Origin: CALLPQ01 sp038531745
GTDB taxonomy: Bacteria > Pseudomonadota > Alphaproteobacteria > Caulobacterales > Parvularculaceae
NCBI GenBank assembly: GCA_038531745.1
Contig: JBCBBJ010000001.1
Coordinates: forward strand, 261,708 to 325,707
Direction of reading: 5' to 3'
DNA length: 64,000 nucleotides
Positions within the stretch are counted from its first letter, which is position 1. Every line of letters starts with the position of its first letter. Positions 17,128 through 26,441 of the stretch are shown piece after piece. Under the pieces are notes generated by a model. That model saw nothing but the letters and a program-made list of their open reading frames with translations, searched no databases and was not told the origin of the DNA. The position numbers and the translations under genes are program-made.

Positions 17128-17571
17128 TTAGATCATTTCCTGTTCTGCACGACCTGAAAGTTTCGTTCGGAATATTGCTATCCCGGCGGCGTGAGCGTTG
17201 GCGATGGCTTCTGGTTTGCGGATGCGCACTTTGATGTCGATGACCATGGGGTGGTCGAGGGCGAGATCGCATATGCGTTCCGCGAGGGTTTCGATCAGTT
17301 GGATATGCCCCTCATCGATCAGGGCCTGGATGGCGGTGGCGAATTTGTTGTAGCACACCACATCGGCAATCGCGTCCGCATGGGGGTTGGCGGGTTCCGC
17401 GACTGACATGGTCACATCAATGGTCAGAGGCTGACGGCGATGATGCTCATGGTCATAAACGCCGATCTCAGCATCGACGGCGAGCCCTTCAATAAAAACC
17501 TGCCGATTTGAACGCTGGTGCTCTAAGCGCAGATGATCAACTTCCTGATCGGAATAGGGAAAATTTGGCAT
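17128..17571 (-). CDS. folB: Dihydroneopterin aldolase
   Basis: 147 residues. FolB converts 7,8-dihydroneopterin to 6-hydroxymethyl-dihydropterin and glycolaldehyde in folate synthesis. Typical features are VFIEGLAVDAEIGVYDHEHHRRQPLTIDVTM at the N-terminus (GVYxxE-like), VCYNKFATAIQALIDEGHIQLIETLAERIC, and a C-terminal DIKVRIRKPEAIANAHAAGI with the conserved KP. It begins 6 bp after the SDR gene stop, so the two form an operon. The N-terminal about 25 residues are longer than in E. coli. Confidence 0.9.
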   Translation of the reverse strand: MPNFPYSDQEVDHLRLEHQRSNRQVFIEGLAVDAEIGVYDHEHHRRQPLTIDVTMSVAEPANPHADAIADVVCYNKFATAIQALIDEGHIQLIETLAERICDLALDHPMVIDIKVRIRKPEAIANAHAAGIAIFRTKLSGRAEQEMI

Positions 17572-17576
17572 GGTTG

Positions 17577-18380
17577 TTATTCCGTAATCATTACATCTGG
17601 CGTTTGCCAGCTCAGGTGTTGGCCGCCATCAACGGCAATCATCTGCCCCGTGACGGCTTTTGCTTCAATCAGATAGGTTAGGGCATGCACGATATCGTCC
17701 GGCGTTGCCCCGTGGCCGAGGACGGTGGCGTCGTTCTGTATCCGCCAATCCTCCGCTGACTGACGTTTGTTGCGTAAGGTTGGCCCGGGGCCAATAGCGT
17801 TCACCCGGATGCCGCGGGGGCCGAGCGCTTGCGCCAGCGTAATCGTCATGCTCATGAGCGCGGCCTTTGAGGCGGTATAGGTTAGAAACTGCGGCGTCAG
17901 CTTTTTAACCCGTTGATCGATGAGATTAACAATCAGGCCATTGTCGCTGGCGTTTGCGTTAGCCTCACTAGGGGGCACACTGGGCCGCTGGTGGGCAAAT
18001 GCCTGGGCCAGTGCAACGGGCGCGCGCAGATTTACCTCCATATGCAGGTCCCAGCTGGCGCGCGTCATGGTGTCGATATCGTCATTTTCGAAGGTTGAGG
18101 CCGAATTGACCAGCAGGGCAAGCGGAGCTCCGATTGCGTCGCGGGCCGCGTCAATCAACCCGGCAACGGCGTTTTCATCCATCAGATTGGCGCCAATACT
18201 GGCCGCTTTACCGCCGCCGCTGGTGATCTCGCGCACCACGTCATTGGCGGCGTCAGCGCTGGAATTATAATGCACAATGACGGGCAAGCCGCGGGCCGCA
18301 AGACCAAGCGCCATGGCGCGGCCAAGCCGTTTGCCTGCGCCGGTCACCAATGCTGCCTCGCCTGCCATGTCTGCCAACAC
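17577..18380 (-). CDS. SDR-family reductase, pteridine reductase (FolM)-like
   Basis: 267 residues, short-chain dehydrogenase/reductase with Rossmann start ALVTGAGKRLGRAMALGLAARG and catalytic YTASKAAL (Tyr-x3-Lys). The first glycine motif TGAxKRxG, the HYNSSADAANDV segment and the neighbouring folB point to a dihydromonapterin/dihydrofolate reductase of the FolM/PTR1 type, which would reduce pterins with NADPH. This assignment rests on context and resemblance. Start: TTG 18380 has GGGAG at good spacing; ATG 18368 (MAGEAALV) is the alternative. It likely heads the folM-folB transcript. Confidence 0.8.
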   Translation of the reverse strand: MLADMAGEAALVTGAGKRLGRAMALGLAARGLPVIVHYNSSADAANDVVREITSGGGKAASIGANLMDENAVAGLIDAARDAIGAPLALLVNSASTFENDDIDTMTRASWDLHMEVNLRAPVALAQAFAHQRPSVPPSEANANASDNGLIVNLIDQRVKKLTPQFLTYTASKAALMSMTITLAQALGPRGIRVNAIGPGPTLRNKRQSAEDWRIQNDATVLGHGATPDDIVHALTYLIEAKAVTGQMIAVDGGQHLSWQTPDVMITE

Positions 18381-18393
18381 CTGTCTCCCGCGT

Positions 18394-19353
18394 TTAGCTG
18401 TTCAAATAGGCGAGCGTCGAGATAAAGCCGATATACCCCCCCGCCATGACGAGCCCGGATACGCGGCCAATATCTTGACGGCGGATGATAAAGACAAACA
18501 AGAGAAGCGTGGACACAACCATCACCGGCAAGTCAAAACGCAGGGAGACAGGGTCGAATGCCGCCCCGCCAGCCAGACCTGTTACCCCGCCCACGGCGAG
18601 CAGATTGAAGATATTCGAACCAACGATACTGCCAATGGCGACGTCGGATTTCTTTTTCAGGGCCGCCGAGATGACCGTGGCGAGTTCGGGCAGGGAGGTG
18701 CCGAAGGCGATCACCGTAAGCCCAATTATCGTTTCGCGGACACCAAGACTTGTGGCGATCACGACCCCATTCTTGACCAAAAGATGCGCGCCAAGCGGTA
18801 AGCCAATGATCCCCACAATGATGAAAATGATCGTGGAAATGGCCAATCCGTCACCGTCGGAGAATTCCTCCACATCATCAAGGATCGGGTTTTCACTGGT
18901 GCCGCGGCGGGCCTCAACCATCATGATGATCACATAACAGATGATGGAAACGGTAAGGGCAACACCGATAAGCGGCGTGATAGCGCCAACCATGTAAGCA
19001 ATAAAGGCAAAGACAAGCGTGGCAGCGGTGACGATCATGCCGTGGCGGCGCAAGCCCGGCACATGGGCCGACATGGGATATATAATCGCTGGGAAGCCCA
19101 ACACCATCAGGATGTTTGCGATATTCGAGCCAATGATATTGCCAAGCGCGATACCGCCAGCATCACTCATCACAGCCTGGATCGAAACGAAGATTTCCGG
19201 TGCCGATGTACCGAAGGCAACGATGGTGAGGCTAACAATAAGGGCCGGGACCTTCAGCGCCCGGGCGAGGTCGACGGCGCCGCGAACCAGTAGTTCGCCC
19301 GCGGTAAGTAAAATGACCAAACCGGCCAGAAGAAATAGGATTTCGTGAAGCAT
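18394..19353 (-). CDS. Calcium/sodium antiporter (CaCA family, YrbG-like)
   Basis: 319 residues with about ten hydrophobic segments in two inverted halves. Each half carries the alpha-repeat signature: first VSLTIVAFGTSAPEIFVSIQAV...GNIIGSNIANIL, second TIIGLTVIAFGTSLPELATVIS...GSIVGSNIFNLL. These GTSxPE and GSNxxN motifs bind Na+/Ca2+ in the CaCA superfamily. The expected role is Ca2+ (or K+-dependent) export across the inner membrane in exchange for Na+. An acidic cytoplasmic loop lies between the halves. It is 13 bp upstream of the SDR gene and on the same strand. Confidence 0.93.
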   Translation of the reverse strand: MLHEILFLLAGLVILLTAGELLVRGAVDLARALKVPALIVSLTIVAFGTSAPEIFVSIQAVMSDAGGIALGNIIGSNIANILMVLGFPAIIYPMSAHVPGLRRHGMIVTAATLVFAFIAYMVGAITPLIGVALTVSIICYVIIMMVEARRGTSENPILDDVEEFSDGDGLAISTIIFIIVGIIGLPLGAHLLVKNGVVIATSLGVRETIIGLTVIAFGTSLPELATVISAALKKKSDVAIGSIVGSNIFNLLAVGGVTGLAGGAAFDPVSLRFDLPVMVVSTLLLFVFIIRRQDIGRVSGLVMAGGYIGFISTLAYLNS

Positions 19354-19435
19354 GGTGGCCCCGCCTTGGCAAACCGTTTCGCGAGGGCATCAGCCCGGCT
19401 GTCGGTCGCTCATTTGCCCAAAATGGCCGTACCCG

Positions 19436-19516
19436 TTAGTCCACCTGACCTTTTTCAATGAGATTCAGGAGGCCGAGGATAACAACAAAGCCGAATATAA
19501 TCGCAATGGCGGTCAT
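19436..19516 (-). CDS. 26-residue membrane peptide
   Basis: A small frame starting ATG 19516 with GGAG eight bases upstream and ending TAA 19436. It encodes MTAIAIIFGFVVILGLLN followed by LIEKGQVD: one hydrophobic helix and a short charged tail. The 'NLIEKG/ NLIExGxxD' ending resembles tiny conserved membrane proteins I recall from other alphaproteobacteria, but no function is known. It lies 82 bp upstream of the antiporter gene and in the same direction, so it could be its small partner or leader (inference). Confidence 0.6.
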   Translation of the reverse strand: MTAIAIIFGFVVILGLLNLIEKGQVD

Positions 19517-19744
19517 GGTGGGTCTCCAATGAAAGGGCGGTCTCTTTTTGAGGCCGCGGAGGGGGGAGGAATGCAGCACACCGTGCACGGGTGCGTGATG
19601 GGCAGCGGGTATGCATTCCCAAGAATCAAGGATCGGATATGGGTTATTTGCCTTGAAACCACAAGGGTCTTTACGGCCACGGGCGGCATAGAGATTGCTG
19701 GTTGCCGGTGAAGATAGCGGCTAAGATCAGGGACTAGGCCGGGA
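19517..19744. other. Intergenic region, 228 bp
   Basis: Divergent promoter region between the 26-residue membrane peptide and the ELM1-type gene. Only a Met-less or SD-less frame is present and nothing else is recognised. Confidence 0.4.
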
Positions 19745-20902
19745 ATGAACGATACGATGGATCAAACAGCCGATCACCCGGTAGAGGCAAGCGTCAATGC
19801 GCCCGTAAGCGTGGGTGAGCAAGCCAGCACGGCCAGGTGTTGGGTTGTCAGCAATGGGCGACCGGGCACGCAAAATCAGGCGCTTGGCCTGGCCAGAGCT
19901 TTGCAGCGGATTTTATTGCCGCAGGTCACCCTGTCGGTTCAAATCAAGCAAATTGTTGTGGATCGGTCATTGCCGGCCGTCTTGATGGGCTCGCTTTGGT
20001 CTGGAGCAAAGAATGGGGGTCGTACGGGGGCCCTGAAGCGGTTATCGCCAAAGGGGCATTTGTTGCGCCCACCCTTTCCAGACCTATGGATTGCCGCAGG
20101 CAACGATAGCGTGCCGGTAACCATGGCGGTAAAGCAGGAAAACCCAGCAACCTTTACCATCCAAACCCAGGACCCGCGGGTGTCGCCCGATGCCTTTGAC
20201 CTTGTGATACCACCGCACCATGACGCGATCCGCGGGCCCAATGTGCTCACTATGATTGGCGCGCCAACGCCAATAACCAAAGAGAAGGTTGCACACGCCC
20301 GCGCAGCCCACGACGCGTGGTTCGTCGGTGTGCCGGAGCGCCATGTGACCGTCCTTTTGGGCGGCAGCACAAAGCGCCAATGGATGAGCCCGGCACAAAC
20401 CGATACCCTGATCGGCCAGCTCAGAGGGCTTTGTGGCCAAGGGCTTGGCGTTTTGATTTCGGGTTCACGGCGGACCGACGCACGCATCCTGACGCTTTTG
20501 CGGGAAGCCTTTGCCGCGCAATTAAAGACCGGCACCGTCAGGCTGATTGATGGCGCTGAAACCACGGCTACAGGTTTTAATCCGTACCCGGCTATTCTAG
20601 CAAATCCCATGGCCATTCTTGTCACGGAGGATAGTGTGAATATGGTCAGCGAAGCGGCCATGACCGGTCATCCAGTCTATATGATAGCGCTTTCGGGATC
20701 AGCGGGAAAATTTCGCCATTTTTACCGGGCAATGAATGCCCGTGGTATCACGCGGCCTTTTACCGGTACCATCGAACCATGGGCCTATGCGCCGTTTGAT
20801 GAGACGGGACGCGTGGCCCGGTCCATCGCAAAGACCTTAGAGGCAAAAGGGGTTATTGACGGCGTGGTTCCTGGTGCTGAAATTGGGGTTGAGGATATAT
20901 GA
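19745..20902 (+). CDS. ELM1/GtrOC1-type putative nucleotide-diphospho-sugar glycosyltransferase
   Basis: 385 residues. After an N-terminal tail of about 35 residues the protein matches the 'mitochondrial fission ELM1-like' family: WVVSNGRPGTQNQALGLARAL near the start, LWIAAGNDSVPVTMAV, DLVIPPHHD, VLLGGSTKRQWMS and a C-terminal ILVTEDSVNMVSEAAMTGHPVYMI. The two-Rossmann layout and the late 'TEDSxNMxSEA' motif resemble GT-B transferases, so transfer of an envelope sugar is the working guess; bacterial members are uncharacterised. Its stop overlaps the next start (ATGA), indicating translational coupling to a thioredoxin-like protein. Confidence 0.82.
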   Translation: MNDTMDQTADHPVEASVNAPVSVGEQASTARCWVVSNGRPGTQNQALGLARALQRILLPQVTLSVQIKQIVVDRSLPAVLMGSLWSGAKNGGRTGALKRLSPKGHLLRPPFPDLWIAAGNDSVPVTMAVKQENPATFTIQTQDPRVSPDAFDLVIPPHHDAIRGPNVLTMIGAPTPITKEKVAHARAAHDAWFVGVPERHVTVLLGGSTKRQWMSPAQTDTLIGQLRGLCGQGLGVLISGSRRTDARILTLLREAFAAQLKTGTVRLIDGAETTATGFNPYPAILANPMAILVTEDSVNMVSEAAMTGHPVYMIALSGSAGKFRHFYRAMNARGITRPFTGTIEPWAYAPFDETGRVARSIAKTLEAKGVIDGVVPGAEIGVEDI

Positions 20903-21429
20903 AAGTGATCAGCGTGCCTAGTGTTTTTTCTTCGCTTATGCGGGCCAGTTTGGTCTTTGCTTTGCTGTGGGTAAGCCCCATTGCCCCTGCGCAAGAGGGA
21001 TTGGAGACTGCGCAACAATCCAGCACGGCGCCCGTCATCTATGTTGTCAATTTTACCGCCGACTGGTGCCCAAATTGCAAAATATTGGACCCGGCCCTGG
21101 CAACGGCGCTCATGCAGGTTGATGGGATGCCGATGCAGGCGGTCACCCTTGATTTGACCAACGCGGATACTGCCAATGCGGCGTTTGACCGGGTCAACGG
21201 AACAGTGCTCGCGGGGGTTTATGGCGATTATATCGGGCTAACCGGGCTTGCCGTCATGGTTGCCGCCGATAGCGGTGAGAAGCTTGGCTGCGCCACACGA
21301 GTGATGGACGTTCGCGGTATTGCCGCAACGATCCGTAGCGCGGTGGAAACCGCTACCGTATATCCCGCCGGGGAACGGCCCGCACCGGGGTTTCTTTGTC
21401 CGCCTGCCAACAAAAAACGCAGACTCTGA
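20899..21429 (+). CDS. Exported thioredoxin-fold protein with CPNC motif
   Basis: 176 residues. A signal sequence (about 10-31, ending APAQ) is followed by a thioredoxin-like domain with VVNFTADWCPNCKILDPAL, so the active-site CPNC is intact. Residues 90-150 hold the rest of a shortened fold (AVTLDLTN, LTGLAVMVAADSG). Two further Cys (LGCATR and FLCPP) are present. It probably exchanges disulfides in the periplasm. It overlaps the ELM1-type gene by 4 bp. The substrate is not known. Confidence 0.82.
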   Translation: MKVISVPSVFSSLMRASLVFALLWVSPIAPAQEGLETAQQSSTAPVIYVVNFTADWCPNCKILDPALATALMQVDGMPMQAVTLDLTNADTANAAFDRVNGTVLAGVYGDYIGLTGLAVMVAADSGEKLGCATRVMDVRGIAATIRSAVETATVYPAGERPAPGFLCPPANKKRRL

Positions 21430-21436
21430 AGAACCC

Positions 21437-22306
21437 TTATTCGGCGATTTTGTCCTGGGTCCGGGTTTCAAAATCGCTGGCATCATGGCGTTCGTGCAGT
21501 TGCCCCTTGGGGTCACCCCAGGCGCGATTAACCATCCGCCCGCGGGTTACAGCTGGACGCGCTTTGTTATCGGCGGCCCACCGCACAACATTTTCATAGC
21601 TGTGTACCTGCAAAAACTCGGCGGCGTCATAGAGCAACCCTTCCACCAAACCGCCATACCAGGGATAGATCGCCATATCGGCAATGGAATATTCATCGCC
21701 CGCCATCCAAGGATATTCTGTAAGGTGACGATCAAGCACATCGAGCTGACGTTTGACCTCCATCGCATAGCGATTGATGGGATATTCCTGCTTCGTCGGG
21801 GCGTAATTGTAAAAATGCCCAAAGCCGCCGCCAAGAAAGGGCGCGCTGCCCATTTGCCAGAATAGCCAGGATAGGCAATCGGTCCGTGCACGGTGGGATT
21901 TGGGCAGGAAGGCATCAAACTTTTCGGCAAGATACAAAAGGATTGCCCCGGATTCAAAAACTGGTGTTTGTGTTGGCGTTGAATGGTCCACAAGCGCCGG
22001 GATTTTGGAATTGGGATTGGCCGCCACAAAGCCTGATGTGAATTGATCGCCTTCGGTGATTTTGATCAGCCAGGCATCATATTCTGCGTCCGAATGACCG
22101 GCGGCGAGCAATTCCTCCAGCATGATGGTGACTTTCACCCCATTGGGTGTCGCCAGGGAATAAAGCTGCAAGGGGTGCTTGCCCACGGGCAGGTCTTTTT
22201 CAGACGTGGCACCGGCAATCGGGCGATTGATCTTTGAAAATGCGCCGCCGCTCTCTTCGTCCCACGTCCAGACTTTTGGCGGCGTGTAAGGTGTTGTGGC
22301 ATTCAT
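21437..22306 (-). CDS. yghU: YghU/YfcG-type glutathione transferase (disulfide-bond oxidoreductase)
   Basis: 289 residues from ATG 22306, which has GGGAGG upstream; a frame to 22336 is open but lacks an SD. The N-terminal extension TPYTPPKVWTWDEESGGAFSKINRPIAGATSEK and the thioredoxin-like domain with LYSLATPNGVKVTIMLEEL (TPNG active-site loop) are diagnostic of the YghU subgroup. The C-terminal helical domain has WLFWQMGSAPFLGGGFGHFYNYAP. In E. coli the relatives reduce disulfides with two glutathiones. Length equals E. coli YghU. Cytoplasmic; convergent with the thioredoxin gene. Confidence 0.93.
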   Translation of the reverse strand: MNATTPYTPPKVWTWDEESGGAFSKINRPIAGATSEKDLPVGKHPLQLYSLATPNGVKVTIMLEELLAAGHSDAEYDAWLIKITEGDQFTSGFVAANPNSKIPALVDHSTPTQTPVFESGAILLYLAEKFDAFLPKSHRARTDCLSWLFWQMGSAPFLGGGFGHFYNYAPTKQEYPINRYAMEVKRQLDVLDRHLTEYPWMAGDEYSIADMAIYPWYGGLVEGLLYDAAEFLQVHSYENVVRWAADNKARPAVTRGRMVNRAWGDPKGQLHERHDASDFETRTQDKIAE

Positions 22307-22476
22307 GGTGGGGCCTCCCGCCGTGTGGCTTCGCACCTGCTATGTGCCCAAAGACTCCCGTCAGAGCCAGTCATTTTTGTGTGAAGCTGGGGTTCGTGTA
22401 GGGGCCATCCTAATTGAACACCCCATTTACCGAATGAGACTGCATCTCCCGCCAAACTGTTTCCAGCACCGGTTAC

Positions 22477-24069
22477 CTATCGGCTGAGGTCGTTTTCGAT
22501 GCGAAAAACCTCACCGCGAAAAAGATCCAAAATGTACAGCGCTCGGCGGTCATCTTCGGCAAAGCTGGAGATATTGACGATCATGCCGTTGTTTGGCGGG
22601 TTCAGATCCTCGGTGATATTGGTAAAGTCCGTTGCCGGAATGGTGATACCATCAACGATATCCGCAACTGGCAACGACCAGATGTTGCTGCTCACAAAAT
22701 CAGCAAACACATATCGCCCGATCAGCGCATCAACGCCGCCGCGATGGACGTAACCGCCGGTCACTGAAAAGCCGCCAATGGGGGAATCCTCATGTGGGTA
22801 TTCGGCAATCGGCGCGCGCAAACCATTTGTTGATCCTCCGGAGAATGCCCGCGTGCCCTCAAGAATATTCCAGCCAAAATTCTGACCGCTGGAGCCCGCT
22901 TCAATTCTGTCGATTTCTTCAATCAGCCCTTGGCCCACATCCCCAATATAAAGATCGCCGGTTTCGAAATCGACGCTGGCGCGGAACGGGTTTCGAAGCC
23001 CGTAGGCAAAAATCTCATCGCGTTCGGCGCTGTTGATAAACGGGTTGGTGAGGGGGATGGCATAGTTTGCCTGATCATCACCGGGGAAGTCGTCTGCCGT
23101 CGGATCAATCCGTAAAATTGCGCCTAAAAGATTGCTGGTGTTCTGGGCATTGCCTTGGGGGTCACCCGCACCGCCCCCATCACCGGACGCAATGTAAAGG
23201 AATCCGTCCGTCCCAAAACCAAGCCAACCGGCATTATGGTTTGAAAAAGGCTGTGGGAAGGTGAGGATTAACCGCCGTGAATTGGGATCAGCACGGTTTG
23301 GATTTGCCGGATCAACGGAAAATTCTAAAATCTCCGTATCCCCATTATTGTTGGTAGTGTGGACATAAAAAAGCCCGCTCGTGGCATAATCAGGGGCAAA
23401 GGCAAGACCGAGGAGCCCGCGTTCATTGCCCGTTTGGGTCACAAGACTTGTGATGTCGAGAAACGGATCGGCAGGCAACGCATCATTGTTGTCGACGTCA
23501 ATGATCCGGATAATACCGCCCTGTTCGGCAACAAACAGACGGTTAGTGCCATCGCCAGAGCCGGTGGCAAAGATTGGGCGGGTAAAGCCGAGGCCCACAC
23601 GGACGGTCCGCATGGGCACATCGGTTCGGTCCGTGACGGTGATGCGCACGGTCTGGCTGCTGGTTGCTGTGCCGTCCGAAGCGGCGAGGGTGATCTCATA
23701 GATATTATTGCCATCGGCGTCGCCCGGTATTTCAAAATCGGGCGGCGCGGTAAAGCTCAGTGCGCCAGCGCCATCAAGGGCAAAGACACCGGCATCGGGC
23801 CCGCCGGAAAGTGAGAGTGTTACCGCATCGCCATCTGCGTCGCTGGCCGTCGCCGTATAAAAGCTGGCATTGACGAGTTCGGGCACATCCACCGCGGTGG
23901 CCGATGTCACTTGCGGGGCAACATTGGTGACGGGCGGTGGTGGCGGCGGCGGTGCAGGGCTATCGGACCCGCAGCCCACGAGCGAGAATGCCAGAAACCC
24001 AGCGCTGGCGCCGAGCGCGCCCCGCCGTGCGATGCTTCGAGCGAATAAATCCCGTTTCACCTGGTTCAT
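22477..24069 (-). CDS. Lipoprotein with cadherin-like domain and PQQ-type glucose/sorbosone dehydrogenase propeller
   Basis: 530 residues from ATG 24069 (GAGGA SD). The signal sequence RRGALGASAGFLAFSLVGC carries a lipobox, so Cys is lipidated. A Pro-rich linker precedes a cadherin/VCBS-like Ig domain (about 50-145: DVPELVNASFYTATASDADGDAVTLSLSGG...ITVTD). The rest is a six-bladed propeller: FVAEQGGIIRIIDVD, ERGLLGLAFAPDY, NHNAGWLGFGTDGFLYIASGDGGGAGDPQGNAQ, YGLRNPFRASVDFETGDLYIGDVGQGLIEEI, NFGWNILEG. These match the YliI/soluble aldose dehydrogenase family, which oxidises sugars with PQQ; no PQQ biosynthesis genes are in the window. The domain fusion suggests a surface or periplasmic sugar-binding role. 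Confidence 0.88.
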   Translation of the reverse strand: MNQVKRDLFARSIARRGALGASAGFLAFSLVGCGSDSPAPPPPPPPVTNVAPQVTSATAVDVPELVNASFYTATASDADGDAVTLSLSGGPDAGVFALDGAGALSFTAPPDFEIPGDADGNNIYEITLAASDGTATSSQTVRITVTDRTDVPMRTVRVGLGFTRPIFATGSGDGTNRLFVAEQGGIIRIIDVDNNDALPADPFLDITSLVTQTGNERGLLGLAFAPDYATSGLFYVHTTNNNGDTEILEFSVDPANPNRADPNSRRLILTFPQPFSNHNAGWLGFGTDGFLYIASGDGGGAGDPQGNAQNTSNLLGAILRIDPTADDFPGDDQANYAIPLTNPFINSAERDEIFAYGLRNPFRASVDFETGDLYIGDVGQGLIEEIDRIEAGSSGQNFGWNILEGTRAFSGGSTNGLRAPIAEYPHEDSPIGGFSVTGGYVHRGGVDALIGRYVFADFVSSNIWSLPVADIVDGITIPATDFTNITEDLNPPNNGMIVNISSFAEDDRRALYILDLFRGEVFRIENDLSR

Positions 24070-24241
24070 GTGGAAATCCTCATACGGTACCAATTTTCCT
24101 AACAGACGACTTAGGCTGATTCCCATCGCCAATTGACGTTTTACGCGTGAGCCTCGCCCGGGTTCGCCGTCAAAGCAATGCACCCTTTCGTAACCATAAC
24201 GCAAAAACCTAACGGTTTCCTTGCTCTTGGCTGCGATGTCG

Positions 24242-24895
24242 TCAGAATGTCGCGCCAGGCGCAGTTGGGGTTGTTGGAAAGCGGCGGATCAGCCTGTTGG
24301 TGTAGGCAAAGGCGAACACATCATAGACGGTGTGAGCAATGATCGGCACAAGGATGTTTCCGCTTACCGCAAACAGGACACCAAGATAGGCGCCGATTGC
24401 CCCGGCAATAAGCATATAAATCAGATTGTTGTTGTGGAGCAGACCGAACACGATGCTGGGCAACGCAATTGCCACCGCCAGCGGCAGGCTATCATCAAGC
24501 CAAGCTTGCAACGCACCGCGAAATAAAAGTTCTTCGCCTATGCCAGCGCCAAGGCTCATGAGTACGATGCGTAGGGGCGTAAACCGAAAGCCAATCGTTG
24601 CAAAAAACCGGATCTGATGATCCCGAAAGGCAATCATGCGGGGGTGCTTGATCAGTTCCAGCGACAATAGAACAATCAGCATCGGAATAACCCCGGCAAG
24701 GCCTAAACCGATTGCGGTACCCTTCACGGACAAAGTCTCGTGGGGAGAGACCCCGGTGGCCGCAGCAACCACGTAAGCGAGAGCCACAAAGATCAGTGAG
24801 CCACTGATCGCGAGTGCCGCCTTGCCGGTTTCGGTTTCACCAAAAGCGACGGCACGGCGGGGCGTAGGGTGCGCGGGATCTGTGGGAGGCGTCAT
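24242..24895 (-). CDS. CPBP-family intramembrane metalloprotease
   Basis: 217 residues with about six hydrophobic segments. The CPBP (CAAX protease/bacteriocin-processing) signature is present: EELLFRGALQAW (EExxxR) and, about 40 residues later, SIVFGLLHNNNLIYML (His-containing motif 2), with a final IIAHTVYDVF (H-x3-D). These residues form the metal/glutamate active site in the membrane. The substrate is unknown; the family processes prenylated or secreted peptides. It ends in a short spacer before the sugar-dehydrogenase gene and starts 28 bp after the HerA-like gene. Confidence 0.88.
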   Translation of the reverse strand: MTPPTDPAHPTPRRAVAFGETETGKAALAISGSLIFVALAYVVAAATGVSPHETLSVKGTAIGLGLAGVIPMLIVLLSLELIKHPRMIAFRDHQIRFFATIGFRFTPLRIVLMSLGAGIGEELLFRGALQAWLDDSLPLAVAIALPSIVFGLLHNNNLIYMLIAGAIGAYLGVLFAVSGNILVPIIAHTVYDVFAFAYTNRLIRRFPTTPTAPGATF

Positions 24896-24923
24896 GGTGC
24901 GTTCATCATGGGCATTGGGGCGG

Positions 24924-26441
24924 TTATCGTTTCACACCGCCCAACAGACCGCGCAGGATTGAGCGCGTCAAAGACGTGGCAAGGGTGCGTGCTGCGCTTT
25001 TCATGGCTGCCTCGCCAACGCTTTGGCGGTTTGATCGCCGCTTAGGCCGCGCGCTCGCCGTGCGCCCTGTACTGCGGGCTGATTTGCCCTTCGTGCGCCG
25101 TTTGGTTGATTTTTGCGCTGCGCGCTGTTCCTCCGCGTCGGCGCGCGCCTCATTACGCGCGCGTAATTCTTCGTAGGCTGATTGTCGATCTATCGCCTCA
25201 TCATATTTATCACCCATCTCGGAATAGATAATCGTTTCCTTGCGCTCCTTGGCGGTGATAGTGCCCATGCGCGAGCAGGGCGGACGGATAAGCGTGCGCG
25301 CGACCATAGACGGCGTACCTTTTTTCAGGAGGGTCGAGACCAGTGCCTCCCCAATGCCGAGTTCGGTAATCACATCTTCGGTCTTAAAAGCGGGATTAGG
25401 CCGAAAGGTTTGTGCCGCTGCCCGCACGACTTTTTGCTCCTTTGGCGTAAAGGCCCGCAGCGCATGCTGGATTCGGTTGCCAAGTTGGCTCGATACATCA
25501 TCTGGCACATCAAGGGGGTTTTGGGTCACGAAGAAAACGCCAACGCCTTTTGAGCGGATCAAGCGGACCACCTGTTCAATCTTGTCGACCAGCGCCTTTG
25601 GGGCATCGTCGAACAAAAGGTGCGCCTCATCAAAAAAGAAAACGAGCTTTGGTTTGTCGGGATCACCAATCTCCGGCAATTCCTCAAACAGCTCTGACAA
25701 GAGCCATAACAAGAATGTGGCGTAGAGCTTTGGTGTTTGCATGAGCTTGTCGGCAGCAAGGATACTCAAAAACCCATAGCCTTCTTCATCAACCACCAAA
25801 AAGTCATCAAGGTTCAGCGCCGGCTCGCCAAAAAATTTATCTGCCCCCTGATCTTCAAGGACGAGGAGCCGCCGTTGGATGGCCCCAATGGAGGCTTTCG
25901 ACACATGGCCATATTCGCGCGACAATTCTGATGACCGATCGGCGATTTCTATCAATAAAGCGCGCAGGTCCTTAAGATCGAGAAGCAAAAGCCCCTCATC
26001 ATCGGCTAACCGGAAAGCGAGTGTCAAAACACCCGACTGCGTATCATTCAGCCCCAAAAGGTTGGACAGGAGAAGCGGCCCCATCTCAGAAATTGTCGCG
26101 CGGATCGGATGTCCTTTTTTGCCATGCAGGTCCCAAAAGGTAACGGGAAAGGCCGCGGGCTCATAGGGGTCGAGACCAATCGTTTCGGCGCGTTCGGTCA
26201 GGAACGATTTCATCTTGACCGGTCGCGACAGGCCCGCCAAATCACCCTTCACATCAGCCATAAAAACCGGAACACCGGCCTTACAAAAGCCCTCTGCGAG
26301 GATTTGCAGGGATACGGTTTTGCCAGTGCCCGTAGCGCCGGAAATAAGCCCATGGCGGTTGGCATATTTTAGGGCGAGAAACTCTGCTTTGTTGCTTTTG
26401 CCCAGGAAAATACCGGCATTGTCGGCGGATTTGGCTGCCAT
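24924..26441 (-). CDS. HerA/YjgR-like P-loop ATPase (DUF853)
   Basis: 505 residues from ATG 26441 (AAAGGG SD). N-terminal NKAEFLALKYANRHGLISGATGTGKTVSLQILAEGF contains Walker A (GATGTGKT), and KLVFFFDEAHLLFDD is Walker B. RNILATPase signature blocks DVKGDLAGLSRP and FFVTQNPLDVPDDVSSQLGNRIQHALRAFTPKEQK follow. The family is a hexameric HerA/FtsK-like translocase; YjgR of E. coli has no defined function. The last about 80 residues are a Lys/Arg/Ser-rich basic tail (TKRRTKGKSARSTGRTASARPKRRSNR) that may bind nucleic acid. No adjacent nurA is present. Confidence 0.9.
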   Translation of the reverse strand: MAAKSADNAGIFLGKSNKAEFLALKYANRHGLISGATGTGKTVSLQILAEGFCKAGVPVFMADVKGDLAGLSRPVKMKSFLTERAETIGLDPYEPAAFPVTFWDLHGKKGHPIRATISEMGPLLLSNLLGLNDTQSGVLTLAFRLADDEGLLLLDLKDLRALLIEIADRSSELSREYGHVSKASIGAIQRRLLVLEDQGADKFFGEPALNLDDFLVVDEEGYGFLSILAADKLMQTPKLYATFLLWLLSELFEELPEIGDPDKPKLVFFFDEAHLLFDDAPKALVDKIEQVVRLIRSKGVGVFFVTQNPLDVPDDVSSQLGNRIQHALRAFTPKEQKVVRAAAQTFRPNPAFKTEDVITELGIGEALVSTLLKKGTPSMVARTLIRPPCSRMGTITAKERKETIIYSEMGDKYDEAIDRQSAYEELRARNEARADAEEQRAAQKSTKRRTKGKSARSTGRTASARPKRRSNRQSVGEAAMKSAARTLATSLTRSILRGLLGGVKR

